DNA of 64,000 nucleotides from Lachnospiraceae bacterium (GCA_017399685.1 JAFQBM010000030.1:24508-88507), one strand, 5' to 3'; positions 33,650-43,571 are shown, counted from the stretch's first letter. Numbers and translations: made by a program. Notes: generated by a model from the sequence alone, not told the origin.

Positions 33650-34732
33650 TTAATTCAACTCCTTACATGCACTGTAAAGGGATGCATATCCTTTTCCACG
33701 TTTTTTCATTACATTTTCCAGATATTCTGTCCAGGTTGCTTTATCTTTTCCTTCATCTTTTACGATGGCTCCCTGCAAAGCAGATGCAAGGTCTTCGTCC
33801 GTAATCTTTCCATTTCCAAAACTTCCAGCCAATGCCATACTGTTGGTCAATAAAGAAATGGCTTCTGCGGCAGATAGTACACCGGATGGTGCCTTTACTT
33901 TTATCTTGCCATCCAAAGTCTTACCATCTCTTAATTCTCTAAAAATGGTTACTACTTTTTCCACCATACTTTCATCCGGTAATTCTGCCTTTAATTCAAA
34001 GCTGTCTGCCATTTGTGCTACACGGCTCTTTACAATGTCAATTTCAGTCTGGATATCAGATGGTGTTGGAAGTACTACGATATTAAAACGACGCTTCAAT
34101 GCAGAAGACATTTCATTTACGCCCTTATCTCTTGTATTGGCTGTTGCAATGATGGAAAATCCCTTCTTCGCTGCCACTTCTTCTGAAAGTTCCGGAATGG
34201 AAATTCTTTTTTCTGATAAGATAGAAATTAAGGCATCCTGTACCTCACTGGCACATCTTGAAATTTCTTCAATTCTTGCAATAGCTCCATCTTCCATGGC
34301 AGTATAAACCGGACTTTTTACCAAAGATTCTTTGGAAGGTCCCTTGGCAAGAAGCATGGCATAATTCCAGGAATAACGAATCTGTTCTTCTGTGGTTCCT
34401 GCAGTTCCCTGAATCACACGGGTAGAATTTCCATTAATGGCAGCAGTCAAATGTTCTGAAAGCCAGGACTTGGCAGTTCCCGGTTCTCCAATTAATAACA
34501 AAGCTCTGTCTGTAACCAATGTTGCAATACAAATTTCTACCAGTCTCTTGTCTCCCATGTATTTTGGAGTAATGATTTTTTTCCCACTTTTTCCCCCGAT
34601 GATGTATGTCAAAACAGAACGAGGTGACATTTTCCATCCTGTGGGAATCGGGTCTGTTTCATTTGCAATTAAAGTTTCCAGTTCTTCTTTATATAATTCC
34701 TCTGCCGAAAGGCGAAGTATCTCGTTAGCCAT
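33650..34732 (-). CDS. MoxR-family AAA+ ATPase (YehL-like)
   Basis: 360 residues. Walker A LLIGEPGTAKSWLSE (near 80-94), a Walker B-like IARIEEISRC, sensor 1 IIATANTRDKGVNEM, and the arginine-finger region SSALKRRFNIVVLP. The helical lid follows (LSAAEAISLLTNSM). MoxR ATPases form rings that remodel partner proteins together with vWA proteins. Here it lies between the HEAT-like and DUF5682 genes. ATG 34732 is preceded by AAAGGATG. Confidence 0.9.
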   Translation of the reverse strand: MANEILRLSAEELYKEELETLIANETDPIPTGWKMSPRSVLTYIIGGKSGKKIITPKYMGDKRLVEICIATLVTDRALLLIGEPGTAKSWLSEHLTAAINGNSTRVIQGTAGTTEEQIRYSWNYAMLLAKGPSKESLVKSPVYTAMEDGAIARIEEISRCASEVQDALISILSEKRISIPELSEEVAAKKGFSIIATANTRDKGVNEMSSALKRRFNIVVLPTPSDIQTEIDIVKSRVAQMADSFELKAELPDESMVEKVVTIFRELRDGKTLDGKIKVKAPSGVLSAAEAISLLTNSMALAGSFGNGKITDEDLASALQGAIVKDEGKDKATWTEYLENVMKKRGKGYASLYSACKELN

Positions 34733-34828
34733 AGTGTTATCATCCTTTCTACTACAATATATTTATTAGGTAATTACTCAGCTTGTGGATATCTGTTTAA
34801 AAAATATCACTTATCCACTATAAATGTT

Positions 34829-36760
34829 TTACGCATATGTTGTTTTCAACAATTCCTGCACTTGTGAACGTATCCTCTTTTTCGCAGTGGAGTCCACATC
34901 TTTTAGTCCATCAATCATTCCGTCTATCTCTATCAGTTCTTCTTTCTTATCCTCATATGACATCGGAAGTTTATCCAGCATATTTATCTTCCATAGGAAT
35001 CCTTCTTTTCTTATCTCGCTTTGAGCGATATGATTTCGAATTAAACCTCTGTACTCTTTTGACGTCCCTTCCGTATAAAATGGAATTATAATATCCTGAA
35101 TTTCCTTTCCGATAGAACAGTGCTGATTCACCTGAAACGCAAATTTTATTGCCGCATCCACACATTTTTTGTATTCTTCCGTACCCGGTTTTAAATCTTG
35201 ACACCAGGAACGTAATACCTGAACCGCCCATTCCACATGAACTTTTCTTTCAGCTTTTTCCATCTTTATTTCGTTTTCCCCCTGTCCGGGTACAAAATAG
35301 CCGGTATCTGTTACGAAAGTAAGTACAATTTCCGGTAATTGTTCAAAAATTTTTATCTCATTGCGTTCCATTTGGTTTTCCCCATACAGACACCCTAAAA
35401 AGTCCCATGATAAATAATATCCATCCCGAATATTATCATATCTGGTACAATCCAATAAACTTAACATCCTCTTTCGATTATGATACATTTCTTTGTGAAA
35501 TTCCTTGAAAGCATCTTCCCCTTTTTCTTTTAATTCCAAGAAAAATCTTGCAGGAAAATAAAACTCCGGATAAGCTTCATATACCTTTTTTATCATTTCT
35601 GCATACCTTTGGTCATCTACCAAGAGATTTTCCAAAAGGACCTTGTTCATTTCTTCCTGCCAGTTATTATAAGGTCCATTGGCTACTTTTTTTACATATT
35701 TATAATTTTGGGCAAATTCAAAGAAACAGTTTTCAAGCTGTGGCTTTCTACGAATCAATTTTATTGCCCGCTCCAGATTGTCATTATGGTCTATTCTGTC
35801 TTTGTGAGTAAGATTTACCTTGCCCTCGCAGATTTCCCGGCATCCCTTTAAGGCATTCTGAAATTCATTTTTGGCAAATTCTGCACAAATGTCATTTTTA
35901 GAATGCATGATGAATTCATCATAGCTGCTCTTATATTTCTTCGTACATTTTATCCAGATTTCTTCTGCCTCTGGTGGATCTAATTCTGCAAGGGTCAGGG
36001 CTGCTGCATTTTTCGCTACACCTTTTTGAGTATGATATAATTCTAACACTTTTGAGGCATTTTCTTGGGAACAAGCTAAAGCCCGGATTGCCGCGGCCCG
36101 AATACTTGGAGGATTTTTTTCTCCTTCTATAAGACTTAAATACCAGTCATTTGCCTTTTCACCATAAAATTTTGAAACCAGTCGGACATAATAAGCGGTT
36201 CGATTTTTCGGTCCTACCGTAATCAAATCCACCTGTTCCTTTAACAATGGAATTACAGAATCTCCCAATTGTGGAAGCAACACCGCTGCCATACTTTCTA
36301 AAACCACAGTACCCTTATAAAGATTTTGGATAAAAAACGGAAATAATCTTGGGTCTAAGGCTTTTTCCATATCTTCTTGTAAAAAAGCACTTTTATTATA
36401 ATCTCCTGATACAAGAGAATTCTTTACTTCTTCTAAGCATTGTCTGGATATGGTTTGGGGTTTTAAACATAGTTCATACTCTCTTACTTCGCATTCTGAA
36501 ACATCCTGAAAACTTCCCTGAGTAACTGCAAGGGCATCTGCCAATGCGATGCAATCTGCCAGTTGGGCTGCAGTATTTTCAGTGGTAAACAAAGCTTCAC
36601 ACATCTGATAAAAACGTCCAAATACCTTGTTTACTTCTGACATTGGTTTAAATGCTTCTACTGCCCTCTTTAATCTGAAATCCTCTGCAATTAATCCACA
36701 GCCTGCTGCCGCCGTAGCATACAATCTCTCTCTTAATTCATAAAATACATTGATATCCAT
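34829..36760 (-). CDS. Helical-repeat (HEAT-like) protein of the MoxR cluster
   Basis: 643 residues from ATG 36760 behind GGGAGG. It is helical throughout with HEAT-like repeats (AVLLPQLGDSVIPLLKEQVD, PSIRAAAIRALACSQENAS, KNAAALTLAELDPPEAE), no membrane segments and no enzyme motif seen. It may be a scaffold or substrate-binding subunit. In E. coli the comparable cluster has YehI (DUF4132); whether this protein is a distant relative cannot be told by eye. It lies between SWIM and AAA+ genes of the same operon. Confidence 0.7.
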   Translation of the reverse strand: MDINVFYELRERLYATAAAGCGLIAEDFRLKRAVEAFKPMSEVNKVFGRFYQMCEALFTTENTAAQLADCIALADALAVTQGSFQDVSECEVREYELCLKPQTISRQCLEEVKNSLVSGDYNKSAFLQEDMEKALDPRLFPFFIQNLYKGTVVLESMAAVLLPQLGDSVIPLLKEQVDLITVGPKNRTAYYVRLVSKFYGEKANDWYLSLIEGEKNPPSIRAAAIRALACSQENASKVLELYHTQKGVAKNAAALTLAELDPPEAEEIWIKCTKKYKSSYDEFIMHSKNDICAEFAKNEFQNALKGCREICEGKVNLTHKDRIDHNDNLERAIKLIRRKPQLENCFFEFAQNYKYVKKVANGPYNNWQEEMNKVLLENLLVDDQRYAEMIKKVYEAYPEFYFPARFFLELKEKGEDAFKEFHKEMYHNRKRMLSLLDCTRYDNIRDGYYLSWDFLGCLYGENQMERNEIKIFEQLPEIVLTFVTDTGYFVPGQGENEIKMEKAERKVHVEWAVQVLRSWCQDLKPGTEEYKKCVDAAIKFAFQVNQHCSIGKEIQDIIIPFYTEGTSKEYRGLIRNHIAQSEIRKEGFLWKINMLDKLPMSYEDKKEELIEIDGMIDGLKDVDSTAKKRIRSQVQELLKTTYA

Positions 36761-36777
36761 TCTTTTCCCTCCCTGAC

Positions 36778-38220
36778 TTAGCATAACACTACAATCGCAT
36801 CTTCTTTTACAATGGAAATCGGACACACGTATATCTTTCGTTCTCGGGAATCATAGAACAATTCACCAAGCAATGCCCCATGCTCCAAAACTTCCTTTGG
36901 TTCCAATGGCAGAATACTACAAGTTTCAGGATAGTTCTCATTTCTTTTTAATCCAATGGTTTCTCCCTGATACTTTAATACTCCATGCCCGTCAGAAACT
37001 GCGAATTCTATGCTGTCAAAGGGTAAAAGCATAGCACAGACTTTTTCTGAAAGAGTGTTTTTTAATTCGTTTTTTGCTTTTTTTACTGCCTCACCAATAG
37101 AGGCTTCCGCTTTACTTAAAATATCGCTATAATCCTTTGCTTCCAGTCCTCGCTGCTCCATTGTCTCCCAGCGGATACGACGGTTCATTCCTCCCGGATA
37201 GCGGTATAACGTAGGAATCTGATACACTCCAAAAGCAGAATCCTCTGATTTGATATACTTTGCAGATTTATATGGTCGGATATTTTCTGTCTTGGAAATC
37301 TCCCCGCTGTCTAAATCAATCCAATACCCCGTTTCTATATTGGCTTTATGCATGGTATCATCAATCACCTGAAAAGATAACTGTACCATTCTGGCATTTT
37401 CTTTGAATAATCCAATTTCTTTTAATTGTGCCAGTTTCCAGATTCCTCCCATTTCTTCATAAAGAATGGTGTCTTCCAGCTGCACATCCCCATTTTCCAG
37501 CTTTTTGTTTATGTATTCCTTGGATTTCTTCACAGATGCAGAAAGTTTTACACACAAGGCAATCAAACGGTTTAATTCTTTGTCATCCGGATGTTCTGAC
37601 AATTCTTCTGCTACTGTAATGATTTCTGTCATAATTGCCTGCAATTCCGGTAAATAATAGTCTCCTAACTGTTTCGCTAAGTTCTTATAGGAAGCAGAGG
37701 AACTTCCATTAATGGAAGACACCCCTCGGTTTAAAATATCAGTTACAAAGGTTTCTGCCAATTCTAATCCTTCCAATTGTTTTTCTAATTTTTTCTTTGC
37801 AGCAGAAAGGCTGGTTTTGGAAGGCTTTTTCGGACCACTTGCTGCCTCTTCCTTCGCTTTTTCCTGACGTTTTGTTATCTTTTCTCTTTTTTTCGCCACA
37901 TCTTCCGGTATGTCTGCTGTCTCAAATTTTTTTCCACTTATCCATTCAAACATAATGGCAAGGCTATGTTTGCAAGGAAACTGCCTGCTTGGGCAGGAAC
38001 AACGGAACACCGGTGCCTCTCCTGAAAAATCCGCGGAAGTCTGGTAACCGGATTTTCCACTTCCCTTACATTCTCCAAAAATCAAATCCTTATTTTCCGT
38101 CTGAAACAAAGAAACAAATCCCCCTGTATTGGAAATCTTCTTTGCATTGTTGATGGCTGCCGGATTTGGAGCCAAAGAACGAATCAGTTCTTCCGTAATC
38201 ATTTCTGCTGTTTGTGACAT
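36778..38220 (-). CDS. SWIM zinc-finger protein (YehQ-like)
   Basis: 480 residues. The SWIM motif C-x-C-x(n)-C-x-H is visible as FRCSCPSRQFPCKHSLAIMF (near 72-91). A long Lys/Glu/Ala coiled region follows (near 105-150, e.g. KKREKITKRQEKAKEEAAS), then a mixed domain with PYKSAKYIKSEDSAFGV. SWIM domains bind zinc and often nucleic acid or protein. First gene of the five-gene operon; ATG 38220 is preceded by GGAGGTAGTT. Confidence 0.85.
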   Translation of the reverse strand: MSQTAEMITEELIRSLAPNPAAINNAKKISNTGGFVSLFQTENKDLIFGECKGSGKSGYQTSADFSGEAPVFRCSCPSRQFPCKHSLAIMFEWISGKKFETADIPEDVAKKREKITKRQEKAKEEAASGPKKPSKTSLSAAKKKLEKQLEGLELAETFVTDILNRGVSSINGSSSASYKNLAKQLGDYYLPELQAIMTEIITVAEELSEHPDDKELNRLIALCVKLSASVKKSKEYINKKLENGDVQLEDTILYEEMGGIWKLAQLKEIGLFKENARMVQLSFQVIDDTMHKANIETGYWIDLDSGEISKTENIRPYKSAKYIKSEDSAFGVYQIPTLYRYPGGMNRRIRWETMEQRGLEAKDYSDILSKAEASIGEAVKKAKNELKNTLSEKVCAMLLPFDSIEFAVSDGHGVLKYQGETIGLKRNENYPETCSILPLEPKEVLEHGALLGELFYDSRERKIYVCPISIVKEDAIVVLC

Positions 38221-38387
38221 AACTACCTCCCAATTCTACATTTCGTCTGTTTTAGACATTATGCTTATAAAATATCCTCTGAACATATTTTAGAGAAATG
38301 CCAATACATGTATAGATAAAATTATACTCTACCCACACTATTTCCTCAATGATTTTTATTGTTTTTTCACAGCATTTCCTCATAACT

Positions 38388-38417
38388 AAAAACGTGTGGA
38401 TTTTAATTCCACACGCT
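38388..38417 (-). terminator. Terminator of the DUF4173 operon
   Basis: CGTGTGGA (38393-38400) and TCCACACG (38408-38415) pair perfectly; on the minus strand TTTTTAG follows. It lies 15 bp past the stop at 38432. Confidence 0.88.
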
Positions 38418-38431
38418 TAGAACTACTCCAT

Positions 38432-39964
38432 TCATTCCCTTTTAGCCATCCACTTTGAGAAATTGAAATTCCTCCACCCCATGTCAGTACATTCTTCCTT
38501 TATTCTTTCTTCATAATCTTCTTTCTCATATTTCATTTGTCTGTCATCTTCCCACTCTTCATTCTCTGCATAATATGTGAAAATTGCAGGGGCAGCATCC
38601 AAAGATACATCTTCTTCCAGATATTCCAACACCGTCTTCATACCTCTTTCCAACTCTATTTCCACAGAATCCGGATGTACAAATAAATTGTAATGTGCAA
38701 TCCAGTAATCCATACGAGAAAGTGACAAGCATAAATACATCCCTATTACTACAATCGTACCAAAACGGAATAAGGTAAAATGGCACCTCCATATTGCTAT
38801 GATAACACCAATAAATAAAATTGCTAATACTGCCAATGCCCAGAACACTAAGACACGTTTTCTGGTTAAACCATAAGCCTCTACATACATTCCCATACGA
38901 AAGGCTGCTGAAAGAATCATGATATAAGTACATACCACCATTAAGGTCTGCAACACTTTTAAGACTTTACTCTCTCTAAAAAAACTATAACATATCATAA
39001 CAATTCCAAAATTAATCATACACACAAACAACAACTGCCAAAATCCTTCTCTTGCATACTCTGCGTAAGTATAATTCTCTGGAAGACTCATATTTCCAAG
39101 AAACAAAGCTCCGATTTGTATCCAGGAAAAAATGGCATAGATAATTAGAAAAGGGGCTAAAAAACCAATAGCAATCAATGGTTCATGCTGATTTATCTCA
39201 ACAGCAGCATATTCTGAATTCTGTTTTTTAGCAAAATAATATAGCATACCATAAAAACAAAGAAATGCTGAAACAAACCAGAAACCAATGCCAAAGATAT
39301 TTCCAAACCAGTTGTATCCAAACAAAGATGCTAAAAGTTCCTTACCCATATCTCCAAACACAGCATCGGAAGACATTAAAAGACATCCAACAAATATTAC
39401 CGCCGGAATGGCACAAGTCACACCTAAAATTACTGGAACTATCTTTGTATTATGAACCCCCTTTTTCTCTCTTTGAACTGCATATTCTTCCTTATATACC
39501 TTATGCATTGAAAAACATGCCATAAGGTTTCCTAAAATTCCGAAGCCATAATTTAGAAACTGCAAAAAATAATCCAGTCCCTTCCATGAATCGATATCAT
39601 AAAGATGGCTGATTACCAATAGTCCTATCAAAAAGATTCCTGCAATATAGTTGAAAAAAATGATTCCCCCATTGGTGGTTAAAAAGCTGGAAGTTCCAAA
39701 AATAACAATTACAATTCCCATTGGTATGGCTGATTTTTTTATTTCGATGCCATTGATTCTTGCAAAGTAATAAAACAATGTTAATATACCTATTGCAAAA
39801 AAGGGAGCTGTAACTCCTGCCACATTCTTATAAAGACAAACTATAAATAATAAGGCAAATATCAAAGCCATACCTACATATTTCCAATACTCCCTCTGCA
39901 TATTTGTCACAGTTTCTGATACGATACATATTCTAACATTATTATGTGTTTTGATTTCCTCCAT
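38432..39964 (-). CDS. Polytopic membrane protein with DUF4173/DUF4153-like domain
   Basis: 510 residues with about eleven to twelve membrane helices and the family motif YAEYAREGFWQLLFVC near 300. The C-terminal 90 residues are charged and soluble and end in FNFSKWMAKRE. The start (ATG 39964) lies just after GGGGAGG within the XRE gene end, so the two are co-expressed. No function is established for this family; the XRE/DUF2975 neighbours suggest an envelope-related role. Confidence 0.75.
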   Translation of the reverse strand: MEEIKTHNNVRICIVSETVTNMQREYWKYVGMALIFALLFIVCLYKNVAGVTAPFFAIGILTLFYYFARINGIEIKKSAIPMGIVIVIFGTSSFLTTNGGIIFFNYIAGIFLIGLLVISHLYDIDSWKGLDYFLQFLNYGFGILGNLMACFSMHKVYKEEYAVQREKKGVHNTKIVPVILGVTCAIPAVIFVGCLLMSSDAVFGDMGKELLASLFGYNWFGNIFGIGFWFVSAFLCFYGMLYYFAKKQNSEYAAVEINQHEPLIAIGFLAPFLIIYAIFSWIQIGALFLGNMSLPENYTYAEYAREGFWQLLFVCMINFGIVMICYSFFRESKVLKVLQTLMVVCTYIMILSAAFRMGMYVEAYGLTRKRVLVFWALAVLAILFIGVIIAIWRCHFTLFRFGTIVVIGMYLCLSLSRMDYWIAHYNLFVHPDSVEIELERGMKTVLEYLEEDVSLDAAPAIFTYYAENEEWEDDRQMKYEKEDYEERIKEECTDMGWRNFNFSKWMAKRE

Positions 39965-39967
39965 ACT

Positions 39968-40186
39968 CTATTCCTCCCCTTCTTCGTCCTCACGAAATTC
40001 CAAAATATCCCCTGGCTGGCACTGTAATGCCGTACAAATCTTATTTAAGGTATCGATTTTTATCGCCTTTGCTTTTCCATTCTTTAAAATCGATATATTG
40101 GCCATGGTAATACCAACTCGTTCTGATAACTCTGTCACACTCATTTTTCGTTTTGCCAACATTACGTCTATATTAATAATTATCAT
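39968..40186 (-). CDS. Small XRE-type (Cro/CI) transcriptional regulator
   Basis: 72 residues; nearly the whole protein is one helix-turn-helix: MLAKRKMSVTELSERVGITM, then ANISILKNGKAKAIKIDTLN and CQPGDILEF. This YozG-like type is usually found with a DUF2975 membrane protein, as here (40245). GGTGA precedes ATG 40186. Likely regulates its own operon. Confidence 0.9.
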   Translation of the reverse strand: MIIINIDVMLAKRKMSVTELSERVGITMANISILKNGKAKAIKIDTLNKICTALQCQPGDILEFREDEEGEE

Positions 40187-40244
40187 TTTTCTTTCACCTT
40201 TTCCTCCATTCCACTTTCTACTCTGATTAAGATATGTTTCGTTT

Positions 40245-40727
40245 TTAAATGGTTAAATCATTTTCCTCTTTCAACGCCGCCGCTTTATAAACCAAATGGG
40301 ATAATGCTGCGGATAATACGGATAGTACCAATCCTGCACAAGCAATGATCATGCACATAATAAAACAGCCTAATTGGTTCCATCCTAATGCCAGATACAC
40401 AATATTTCCCACTACTAACAGGAAAATATCAGCTATAAATAAATGGCTGATTTTCTTTAAATGAATCGCATTCTCACTGGAAAAAGAATTGTCTTTCTTA
40501 ATTTCCTTGGTAACTCCCCAAAAATGATACAATACCAGATAGCATGGAACAGCCAGCACCCAACAAAGAATCATCCATGGAAGATACCAGTCCATATAAC
40601 CCTCTCCTTTTTGTCCAATTAGCTCTTTTCCAAGAATCGGAACTACCCCAAAACAGATGATGAGTCCTGCTATGGCAACTCCTACGGTAATTACCTGTAA
40701 ATACTTTGCTAAATTTTTTTGATTCAT
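40245..40727 (-). CDS. DUF2975 membrane protein
   Basis: 160 residues with four membrane helices (VITVGVAIAGLIICFGVVPI; YLPWMILCWVLAVPCYLVLY; ISHLFIADIFLLVVGNIVYL; FIMCMIIACAGLVLSVLSAA) and the DUF2975 linker EIKKDNSFSSENAIHLKKIS. First gene of the DUF2975-XRE-DUF4173 operon. Function unknown; the pair with XRE is widespread in Firmicutes. Confidence 0.88.
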   Translation of the reverse strand: MNQKNLAKYLQVITVGVAIAGLIICFGVVPILGKELIGQKGEGYMDWYLPWMILCWVLAVPCYLVLYHFWGVTKEIKKDNSFSSENAIHLKKISHLFIADIFLLVVGNIVYLALGWNQLGCFIMCMIIACAGLVLSVLSAALSHLVYKAAALKEENDLTI

Positions 40728-40862
40728 AATCTCTTTTCCTTTCTTTTCATCAATTTACCATTTCTAAATGACCTATTCTTACAATATCATTTATATTCTC
40801 GTAAGTCAATGATTTTTTATCGTAAAACAATAAATTTTTCCCGATAAATAGTAAACAGCATA

Positions 40863-40914
40863 AAAAAGTCGTCTGAATCCCAAGTTTTCGTTCCCTGATT
40901 TCAGACGACTTTTT
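40863..40914. terminator. Bidirectional terminator
   Basis: AAAAAGTCGTCTGAA (40863-40877) and TTCAGACGACTTTTT (40900-40914) form a perfect 15-bp stem with A/T ends. It lies 50 bp past the Sel1-repeat gene stop. Confidence 0.9.
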
Positions 40915-40966
40915 ATGTAATATTTTATATCTGCTTTATTGCACTTTTTATTCTTTTCTGCTTTTC

Positions 40967-42271
40967 CTAATACTCTTCGTAATATCCCAAAGCTTCTGCT
41001 ATGTCATAATACTCCATTGCCTTATCCTGATTGGCTTCTACTCCATAGCCTTTTTCATATAAATAACCTAAACTATCTGCAGACCTTCCATCTCCTAATT
41101 CCACACCTATCTCATAATATTCAATGGCTTTTGCATAATCTTGTTCCACGCCTTCTCCATTTTCATAAAAGTAACCCAAATTACCTGCTGCAATTCCACT
41201 GCCTAATCCCATGCCAATTTCATAATATTCAATGGCTTTTGCATAATCTTGTTCTACTCCTTCTCCCATATCGTAGAAATACCCCAAAGAGGTGGCCGCA
41301 TTTGCATTTCCTAATTCCGTCCCCATCTCATAATACTCTATTGCTTTGTCAAAATCTTGTTCTACTCCACAGCCATATTCATATAAATATCCCAAATTAT
41401 TGGCTGCATTTCCACTACCTAATTCCAAGCCCTCTTCATAATACTCTATCGCCTTGGAATAATTCTGTCTTACTCCCTCTCCGGTTTCATACATATAACC
41501 TAAACTATTGGCAGAATCTCCATCTCCAAATTCAATTCCCATTTCATAATATTCAATGGCTGTATCATAATCTTGTTCTACTCCATAACCATTGCGATAC
41601 AAATAGCCTAAATTATAAGCTGCTACTCCCTCTTCTAAATCAACACCTTTTTCATAATAATAGATTGCCTGTTCATAATCCTGTTCTACTCCATTTCCCA
41701 GGTCATACATATAGCCTAAGTTATTGGCAGCAGTGCCACTTCCCCATTTCATACCTTTTGTATAGTATTCCTTTGCCTTGGCATAATCCTGCTCTACGCC
41801 ATATCCCATATCGTATAGGTATCCTAAATTATTAGCAGCTGCCGCACTTTCCCGTTCATAACCTAGTTCATAATACTCAATCGCCTTAGCATAATCCTGC
41901 TCCACTCCATTTCCCAGGTCATACATGTAACCTAGATTATTGGCAGCATCACCACTTCCCAATTCCATTCCTATCTCATAGTATTCCTTCGCCTTGGCAT
42001 AGTCTTGGTTTACTCCTTCTCCATTTTCATACATACAACCTATAGCATATGCAGCTTCTCCATATTCCATTTCCAGAGACTCTTCGTAACATTCCATAGC
42101 TTTTTGATATTTTTCATCATCATAGTATCCATTTCCTAAATCAAATAATTCCTCTGCACTAAGATTTTCTTTTTCCTCTTTGCTGCCAAGGTCTATTTCG
42201 CTACAACCGGAAAAGCTTGTTGCCATCACCATAGCTGCAGCCATAACTGCAAAATACTTTTTTATTCTCAT
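40967..42271 (-). CDS. Sel1-repeat lipoprotein
   Basis: 434 residues from ATG 42271 behind GGAGG. Lipoprotein signal: MRIKKYF, hydrophobic run, lipobox FSGC (Cys near 23). After one TPR-like unit (LFDLGNGYYDDEKYQKAMEC) come ten 36-residue Sel1 units of the form GYxYxxGxGVEQDYAKA-x-EYYE. Such proteins bind partners through their helical repeat surface; here anchored outside the cell. The repeats are strongly alike, so unit number may vary between strains. No partner gene is obvious. Confidence 0.9.
   Translation of the reverse strand: MRIKKYFAVMAAAMVMATSFSGCSEIDLGSKEEKENLSAEELFDLGNGYYDDEKYQKAMECYEESLEMEYGEAAYAIGCMYENGEGVNQDYAKAKEYYEIGMELGSGDAANNLGYMYDLGNGVEQDYAKAIEYYELGYERESAAAANNLGYLYDMGYGVEQDYAKAKEYYTKGMKWGSGTAANNLGYMYDLGNGVEQDYEQAIYYYEKGVDLEEGVAAYNLGYLYRNGYGVEQDYDTAIEYYEMGIEFGDGDSANSLGYMYETGEGVRQNYSKAIEYYEEGLELGSGNAANNLGYLYEYGCGVEQDFDKAIEYYEMGTELGNANAATSLGYFYDMGEGVEQDYAKAIEYYEIGMGLGSGIAAGNLGYFYENGEGVEQDYAKAIEYYEIGVELGDGRSADSLGYLYEKGYGVEANQDKAMEYYDIAEALGYYEEY
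41000..42075 (-). repeat. Ten tandem 108-bp Sel1 coding repeats
   Basis: The coding region repeats with period 108 bp. Conserved words such as CATAATATTCAATGGC and GCATAATCTTGTTC (plus strand) recur. Similarity between units is high enough to allow slippage or recombination. Confidence 0.85.
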
Positions 42272-42440
42272 TCTGTTTTTCCTCCATTTTTTCTTTTTGC
42301 GTGATACAGAAAACATTATATGAAATTCTATGTATATTTTCAACGAAATTTTGATATAAAACTTACTAAAAATCTTGCTTTTTCAAAATACTGCTCTTTT
42401 ATCTATGTGTATCCATAGCATCGTATATTACTTCTTTTCT

Positions 42441-43571
42441 TTACACAATATAAAAATTATCCTCCAAAAGAAGCCAGTTGGCACGAAACAACTGCATAAT
42501 CTGCCAATAGCCGGGTCCCCTCAGTCCAAACTCTTTTATTAAATCAAATTTTTTTTGGAGACTTCTCACATCCTCAAACCAGACTTCATGTAAAATACCG
42601 TTGCTCTCATAATTAAAATAGGGAGACTGGGCAAGTTCATCAAACTTTATCTGGGCGCCCTGATTCACAGCAATCTGCACTGCTTCTATATTTCCAATGG
42701 TTCTTGCTTTGGTTTCTCCCCGTTCAAAAGGAAGTGGCCAGTCATACCCATAATTCGGAATTCCCATACTTATTTTTTCCGGCGGTATTTCTGTAACAGC
42801 ATATTCCAATACCATTCTTACCATATTTATAGGCGCCACCGCCATGGGAGGTCCATAGGTATATCCCCATTCATAGGTCATAATAAGTACATGATCTGCC
42901 ACTTCCCCCAATGCCCTGTAATCTTTGCCTTCATATAAAAGTCCTTTTTGTTCTGCCGATATTTTCGGTGCCAACGCTACCGATACCTGATATCCCTCTA
43001 TATGCATTCTTTCCGCACATACCCGGACAAATTCTGTAAACAAATCCCTGTCCTCTGCCTTAATAAATTCAAAATCGATGTCAAGCCCTCCATAGGACTT
43101 TTCTTTCATTACAACCACAAGATTTTCTAAAAGTCTGTCCCTACTGACAGGATTTCTTATAATGGCACTGATAAGATTATTATCAAAATTTCCATTCATC
43201 CCAAAAGGGGTAAGGGTAAGAATTGGCAAAGTTTCACTTTCCAAAGCCATATTTACCATCCAGACATCATCTAATATGGGTGGTACCAGTTCCCCCTCAG
43301 CAGTAAAACCATAAGAAAAAACGGATAGTTCCGTTAAAAAAGGCAAAGTATTGCCTAAGACCCATCCGTTTATAAAAGGGTACGCATACCCATTACTCCT
43401 TATTTCCATGGACTTTTCTCTTGGTCCATTTGTAATCAGCAACGCCTGACCAATTGCCAGCTGATAAGGATAAACCAACTGATTGGCATATATCAATGTA
43501 TTCACCTCAATCTGATATGCTGATGCTATGGCATATACAGTATCACCTGGCTTTACCACATAGATTTCCAT
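42441..43571 (-). CDS. LysM-GH18 glycosidase (YaaH/SleL spore type)
   Basis: 376 residues, no signal peptide. One LysM domain (residues 1-47: YVVKPGDTVYAIASAYQIEV) binds peptidoglycan; the rest is a GH18 barrel with the catalytic D-x-D-x-E as GLDIDFEFI (near 166). MTYEWGYTYGPPMAVAPI and PGYWQIMQLF are typical of the YaaH/SleL branch, which trims spore cortex peptidoglycan as an N-acetylglucosaminidase during germination. Absence of a signal peptide is normal for spore coat proteins made in the mother cell. It suggests a spore former. Promoter not identified. Confidence 0.88.
   Translation of the reverse strand: MEIYVVKPGDTVYAIASAYQIEVNTLIYANQLVYPYQLAIGQALLITNGPREKSMEIRSNGYAYPFINGWVLGNTLPFLTELSVFSYGFTAEGELVPPILDDVWMVNMALESETLPILTLTPFGMNGNFDNNLISAIIRNPVSRDRLLENLVVVMKEKSYGGLDIDFEFIKAEDRDLFTEFVRVCAERMHIEGYQVSVALAPKISAEQKGLLYEGKDYRALGEVADHVLIMTYEWGYTYGPPMAVAPINMVRMVLEYAVTEIPPEKISMGIPNYGYDWPLPFERGETKARTIGNIEAVQIAVNQGAQIKFDELAQSPYFNYESNGILHEVWFEDVRSLQKKFDLIKEFGLRGPGYWQIMQLFRANWLLLEDNFYIV

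Noticed and set aside
33765..34307. Plus-strand open frame of 180 codons within the MoxR gene
   Set aside because: The minus-strand AAA+ gene is complete with Walker motifs; this frame has no start signal or family resemblance.
40939..41835. Long plus-strand open frame of about 298 codons
   Set aside because: It is the mirror of the Sel1-repeat gene: His/Leu/Asn-rich and repetitive with a 36-codon period, no ribosome binding site, no family resemblance.
41000..42075. Regular repeats that could suggest a CRISPR array
   Set aside because: Period is 108 bp, unbroken, and in frame with Sel1 protein units; there are no short identical repeats with unique spacers.
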